DNA from: an uncultured Myxococcales bacterium
Lineage (GTDB): Bacteria; Myxococcota; Myxococcia; Myxococcales; Myxococcaceae
DNA length: 64,000 nt
Assembly (NCBI GenBank): GCA_937980205.1
Contig: CALJKW010000029.1
Location: 1-64,000 of the forward strand
Direction: 5' to 3'
The notes beneath the pieces are model-generated. The model had not been told where the DNA came from. It did no database searches and saw only the letters and a list, made by a program, of their open reading frames with translations. Position numbers and translations under genes: made by a program. This document shows, piece after piece, positions 60,452 to 64,000 of the stretch (position 1 is its first letter; the number at the start of each line of letters is the position of its first letter).

Positions 60452-61018
60452 GTGGATCTGCTCAAACCTGAAGAGCTCGCGCGCATCGAGCGCGACTACG
60501 CGACGGGGCTTCCGGCGCGCGTCATCCTCGAGATCTTCAAGCCGCACGGCGTGCGGCTCTCCGAGGCGACCTTCCGCAAGTACGTGCAGGCGGGCCTGCT
60601 GCCGCGCAGCAAGCGCGTCGGCCGCAAGGGCAAGCACCGCGGCAGCACGGGCCTCTACCCGGTCGACTCGGTGCGCCGAATCAACGCCATCAAGAAGATG
60701 ATGGCGCAGGGGCACACGCTCGAAGAGATCCGCCGCTCGTTCGTCTTCTTCAAGAACCAGATCGACTGCGTCGAGCGCGATCTCGACGAGGTCTTCGCGG
60801 GCTTCGAGAGCGAGCTCTCAGGCCGCGCGTTCGGCGACAAGCACAAGCGCGCGCTCGCGAGCCAGCTGTCGCAGCTGCGGCAGAAGGCCGAGGCCCTGGT
60901 CAAGGCGGTCTCGAAGTTCGGCAGTGCTGTGACCGCGCGTCGCGATCGCGACGCGCAAGAAGGCCAGGCGGCAAGACGAGGCGAGGACCAGAAGCAAGAA
61001 AGTGGAGCAGTTTTTTAG
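60452..61018 (+). CDS. MerR-like transcriptional regulator
   Basis: 188 residues from GTG 60452, chosen because GGGAGAGG lies 11 bases upstream; a GTG at 60428 would put the start inside the operator. N-terminal LLKPEELARIERDYATG, then a winged-helix: VRLSEATFRKYVQAGLLPRS, RKGKHRGSTGLYPVDSVRRI and KMMAQGHTLEEIRRSFVFFK as in MerR proteins. A C-terminal coiled coil with a basic end follows. Differs from classic MerR by a preceding helical segment (IFKPHGVRLS). It is followed by the sigma-region-4 protein in the same direction, possibly co-transcribed. Confidence 0.75.
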   Translation: MDLLKPEELARIERDYATGLPARVILEIFKPHGVRLSEATFRKYVQAGLLPRSKRVGRKGKHRGSTGLYPVDSVRRINAIKKMMAQGHTLEEIRRSFVFFKNQIDCVERDLDEVFAGFESELSGRAFGDKHKRALASQLSQLRQKAEALVKAVSKFGSAVTARRDRDAQEGQAARRGEDQKQESGAVF

Positions 61019-61054
61019 GACCGGCGGGGGAGCCGGTATTCAATGGAGGGACGC

Positions 61055-61534
<480 letters not shown>

Positions 61535-61571
61535 AGTTCGGCGCTGATCTCGTTCGCTGAAGTTGCTACAC

Positions 61572-61606
61572 CCTCGGTCGTTCCCCTCCCTCCTTTTCGA
61601 CCGAGG
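61572..61606 (+). promoter_or_regulatory. Leader hairpin before purH
   Basis: Arms CCTCGGTCG (61572-61580) and CGACCGAGG (61598-61606) enclose a 17-base pyrimidine loop containing CCTCCCTCC, which is complementary to Shine-Dalgarno sequences. It ends 10 bases before the purH GTG, which lacks its own ribosome site. Confidence 0.45.
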
Positions 61607-61616
61607 TTCGACTCAC

Positions 61617-63161
61617 GTGCTCGCGCTTCTGAGCGTCTCCGACAAGCGCGGACTGGTGCCCTTCGCTGAAGGGCTCGTCCGCCTCGGCTATTCCATTCTC
61701 TCGACGGGCGGCACCCTCGAGGCGCTGAAGGCCGCCGGGGTGAAGGCGACCAAGGTCTCCGAGCACACCGGCAGCCCCGAGATCCTCGGCGGGCGCGTGA
61801 AGACGCTGCACCCGAAGATTCACGGCGGCATCCTCGGCCGGCCGACGCTGCCCGACGACGCCGCGCAGATGAAGCAGCATGGCATCGAGCCCATCTCCAT
61901 CGTGGCGGTGAACCTGTACCCGTTCCGCGAGACGGTGGCGAAGGGCGCGTCACGCGACGAGGCGATCGAGCAGATCGACATCGGCGGGCCGGCGATGGTG
62001 CGCGCGTCGGCGAAGAACTCGGCCCACGTGGCCATCGTCGTCGACCCGAACGACTACGGGCCGCTGCTCGAGGAGCTCGAGAAGCACGAGGCGGTGAGCG
62101 AGGCGACGCGGCGGAAGCTGATGCGCAAGGCGTTCGCGCACACGGCGGCCTACGACGCGGCGATCTCGCAGTGGCTGTCGGAGACCGAGCAGGACACGTT
62201 CCCCCAGGAGCTCTCGCTCTCGGTGCAGAAGGTGTTCGAGCTGCGCTACGGCGAGAACCCGCACCAGCGCGCGGCGTTCTACCGCGAGGGCCGCGAGCCG
62301 AAGGAGCCGACGGTCGCGTTCTCGAAGGTGCTGCAGGGCAAGGAGCTCTCGTACAACAACCTGCTCGATCTCGACGCGGCGCTCGGCCTCGTCCTCGAGT
62401 TTCCGCACTCGCCGTGCGCCGTCGTCATCAAGCACAACACGCCGTGCGGGGTGGCCCTGAACGACAGCCTCGAGAAGGCGTACCGGCAGGCGCGCGCGGC
62501 CGACGAGGTCTCGGCGTTCGGAGGCATCGTCGCGCTCAACCGCGAGGTCGACGAGGCGACCGGCAAGGCGCTCGCCGAGACGTTCCTCGAGGCGGTCATC
62601 GCGCCCTCGTACTCGAAGGAGGCGCGCGCGGCGCTCGAAGGAAAGAAGAACCTGCGGCTGCTCGAGGCAGGCGCGGCGCTCGCCGCGAAGGACGCGAAGC
62701 CCCGCGCGCAGCTCGACGCCCGCAGCATCTCGGGCGGCATGCTGGTGATGGATCGCGACGCCGTCGAGCCCTCGACCGAGTGGAAGGTCGTCACCAAGAA
62801 GGCGCCCACCGAGCAGGAGCTGGCGGCGCTGAAGTTCGCCTGGCGCGTCTGCAAGCACGTCAAGAGCAACGCCATCGTCTTCGCGAGCTCGACCGAGCTG
62901 CTGGCGCAGGGCGGCGGTCAGACGAACCGCGTCGACTCGGTGCGCATCGCGAGCCTTCGCGGCGGGGACAAGCTCAAGGGCAGCGCGGTCGCCTCCGACG
63001 CCTTCTTCCCGTTCCGGGACGGCCTCGACGCGGTGGCGGCCGCCGGCGCTCGCTGCGTGGTGCAGCCCGGGGGGTCCGTTCGCGACGCCGAGGTCATCGC
63101 GGCTGCGGACGAACATGGAATAGCGATGGTGTTCACGGGCGTGAGACACTTCCGCCACTAG
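61617..63161 (+). CDS. purH: Bifunctional AICAR transformylase/IMP cyclohydrolase
   Basis: 514 residues from GTG 61617, which begins LALLSVSDKRGLVPFAEGL as the family does. The N-terminal IMP cyclohydrolase (MGS fold) has ILSTGGTLEALKAAGV and GGRVKTLHPKIHGGIL. The C-terminal transformylase has LRYGENPHQRAAFY, KHNTPCGVAL and the final QPGGSVRDAEVIAAADEHGI. Last two steps of de novo purine synthesis, using 10-formyl-THF. No clear ribosome site; a stable hairpin is just upstream. Confidence 0.96.
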   Translation: MLALLSVSDKRGLVPFAEGLVRLGYSILSTGGTLEALKAAGVKATKVSEHTGSPEILGGRVKTLHPKIHGGILGRPTLPDDAAQMKQHGIEPISIVAVNLYPFRETVAKGASRDEAIEQIDIGGPAMVRASAKNSAHVAIVVDPNDYGPLLEELEKHEAVSEATRRKLMRKAFAHTAAYDAAISQWLSETEQDTFPQELSLSVQKVFELRYGENPHQRAAFYREGREPKEPTVAFSKVLQGKELSYNNLLDLDAALGLVLEFPHSPCAVVIKHNTPCGVALNDSLEKAYRQARAADEVSAFGGIVALNREVDEATGKALAETFLEAVIAPSYSKEARAALEGKKNLRLLEAGAALAAKDAKPRAQLDARSISGGMLVMDRDAVEPSTEWKVVTKKAPTEQELAALKFAWRVCKHVKSNAIVFASSTELLAQGGGQTNRVDSVRIASLRGGDKLKGSAVASDAFFPFRDGLDAVAAAGARCVVQPGGSVRDAEVIAAADEHGIAMVFTGVRHFRH

Positions 63162-63164
63162 CGA

Positions 63165-64000
63165 ATGCGCATCGTCTGTCAGAAGTGCTCGGCGGCGTAC
63201 GCGATCGACGACAAGCTCGTCACGCCGAAGGGTATCCGCGCGCAGTGCCCGCGCTGCCGTCACCTGCAGCTGGTGAAGTCCGATCAGCCGGCGGTGACGG
63301 AGCCGGCGGTGCCCGCGCCGTTCTCGATCTCCGGCCCGCCGCCGCCGCTGCCGTCGGCTGCCGCGGCGCAGCCTGCCGCTGCGCCCGCGGGCGGTGACGC
63401 CGATCTGTTCTTCGACTTCAGCGGGCCGCCGCCTCCTCCGGGGCCGTCGGGCAACTCGAAGCCGACGACGCCGGGGTTCGCGCCGCCGCCGCCGGCTCCT
63501 CCTCCTCCGGCGCCGGCGCCGCCGGCGTTCGACGCCGGCGGCGACATGCTCGACTTCAGCGACCTGGGGGGCCCGCCGCCCGAGCCGGCGACGAGCCCGC
63601 GCGCGCTGGCTCCGTTGCCGAGCGCGCTGAAGAAGGGGCCTTCGCCGTCGGCGCCGAAGCCGATGCCGCCGGCGGCTCCCGCGGCGGCGTCTCCGATGCC
63701 GCAGTCGTCGGCGCCGTTCGACTTCTCGGGCGACTTCTCGTTCGGCGAGCCGCCGCCGGGGCCGGCCGCTCCGCTGCACAAGCAGGGGACGTCGCCGGGC
63801 CTGCGGCTCAAGCCGAAGGAAGACTCGCAGCCGCCGCCTCCTCCTCCGTCGAAGCCGCCGTCGTCTCCGGCGGCGGGGCCGGGCGCGCTGGCGGCTCCGC
63901 AGGTGAAGTGCAAGTCGTGCGGGAAGGTGCTGACGGACCCGTTCGATCAGGCGCTGGGCATCTGCGACGACTGCCGCAACGCGCAGCCGAGCGGCATCAG
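63165..64000 (+). CDS. Zinc-ribbon protein with long Pro-rich region (cut by window end)
   Basis: Starts ATG 63165, 3 bases after the purH stop, and remains open to the window end, so only the first 278 codons are seen. Residues 1-37 are an MJ0042/DUF3426-type zinc ribbon (CQKCSAAY ... CPRCRH). Then come about 200 residues of Pro/Ala/Ser with repeated FDFSG-like motifs (FFDFSGPPPP, MLDFSDLGGP, FDFSGDFSFG), and a second zinc ribbon (CKSCGKVL ... CDDCRN). Similar architectures occur in myxobacterial envelope and motility-linked proteins such as GltJ-like scaffolds, but the rest is needed to decide. Confidence 0.7.
   Translation, partial: MRIVCQKCSAAYAIDDKLVTPKGIRAQCPRCRHLQLVKSDQPAVTEPAVPAPFSISGPPPPLPSAAAAQPAAAPAGGDADLFFDFSGPPPPPGPSGNSKPTTPGFAPPPPAPPPPAPAPPAFDAGGDMLDFSDLGGPPPEPATSPRALAPLPSALKKGPSPSAPKPMPPAAPAAASPMPQSSAPFDFSGDFSFGEPPPGPAAPLHKQGTSPGLRLKPKEDSQPPPPPPSKPPSSPAAGPGALAAPQVKCKSCGKVLTDPFDQALGICDDCRNAQPSGI

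Overview
The window reads as a chromosomal segment of a high-GC myxobacterium (Myxococcota). The basis is the very high G+C in third codon positions, two Hanks-type Ser/Thr kinases (one with a PEGA domain, one with TPRs), a MYXO-CTERM-type sorting tail, an FHA-domain AAA+ regulator, Gly/Ser-rich surface lipoproteins and a split complex I locus. Species is not determinable from sequence alone.

Layout. 1-9.5 kb: zinc peptidase, PEGA kinase, ABC-F ATPase, Ca-loop lipoprotein, a phosphoesterase/TIGR02996 pair, 2Fe-2S protein and AmpG-like transporter. 9.5-9.75 kb: a tandem plus inverted repeat block. 9.75-15.6 kb: a nuoC-D-G-H-I operon (minus strand) with a recognisable and almost leaderless promoter. 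15.6-21.3 kb: YhcG-type nuclease, formate-THF ligase, a Cys-rich repeat lipoprotein, an unknown protein and a small cytochrome c.

21297-38200 is a 16.9-kb integrated element in the 3' end of tRNA-Glu(TTC), bounded by 25-bp perfect direct repeats. It has a plus-strand early module with a probable winged-helix replication initiator, a minus-strand regulatory/serine-recombinase module, a FtsK/HerA-type packaging ATPase without terminase, portal or tail genes, and an 11-gene minus-strand virion/lysis operon full of proteins with a single C-terminal membrane segment. That operon includes a candidate major capsid protein and a membrane-anchored M15 endopeptidase. I interpret it as a provirus of a tailless, probably membrane-containing icosahedral phage in a myxobacterium. 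Its attP lies inside the integrase gene, so integrated and excised forms encode different integrase C-termini.

38-45 kb: tRNA-Glu, tRNA-Lys, Ig-like lipoprotein, greB, PIN-PhoH, DUF493, a methyltransferase-like protein and a large choice-of-anchor-D lipoprotein. 45-56 kb: a candidate sigma-54 regulon. An FHA-AAA+ regulator whose GAFTGA loop is not recognisable is divergent from a TPR kinase. Good -24/-12 elements precede the kinase, a pentapeptide-repeat protein, and a lipoprotein/di-heme peroxidase/porin/cupredoxin operon that contains a frameshift in a C6 run. 56-64 kb: lipid kinase, dnaK with promoter and terminator, a PhnD-like protein, a palindrome-rich intergenic region, a MerR-like regulator, a Cys-containing sigma-region-4 protein, purH and the start of a zinc-ribbon protein cut by the window end.

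Functional assignments are from motif reading only; no database search was possible.
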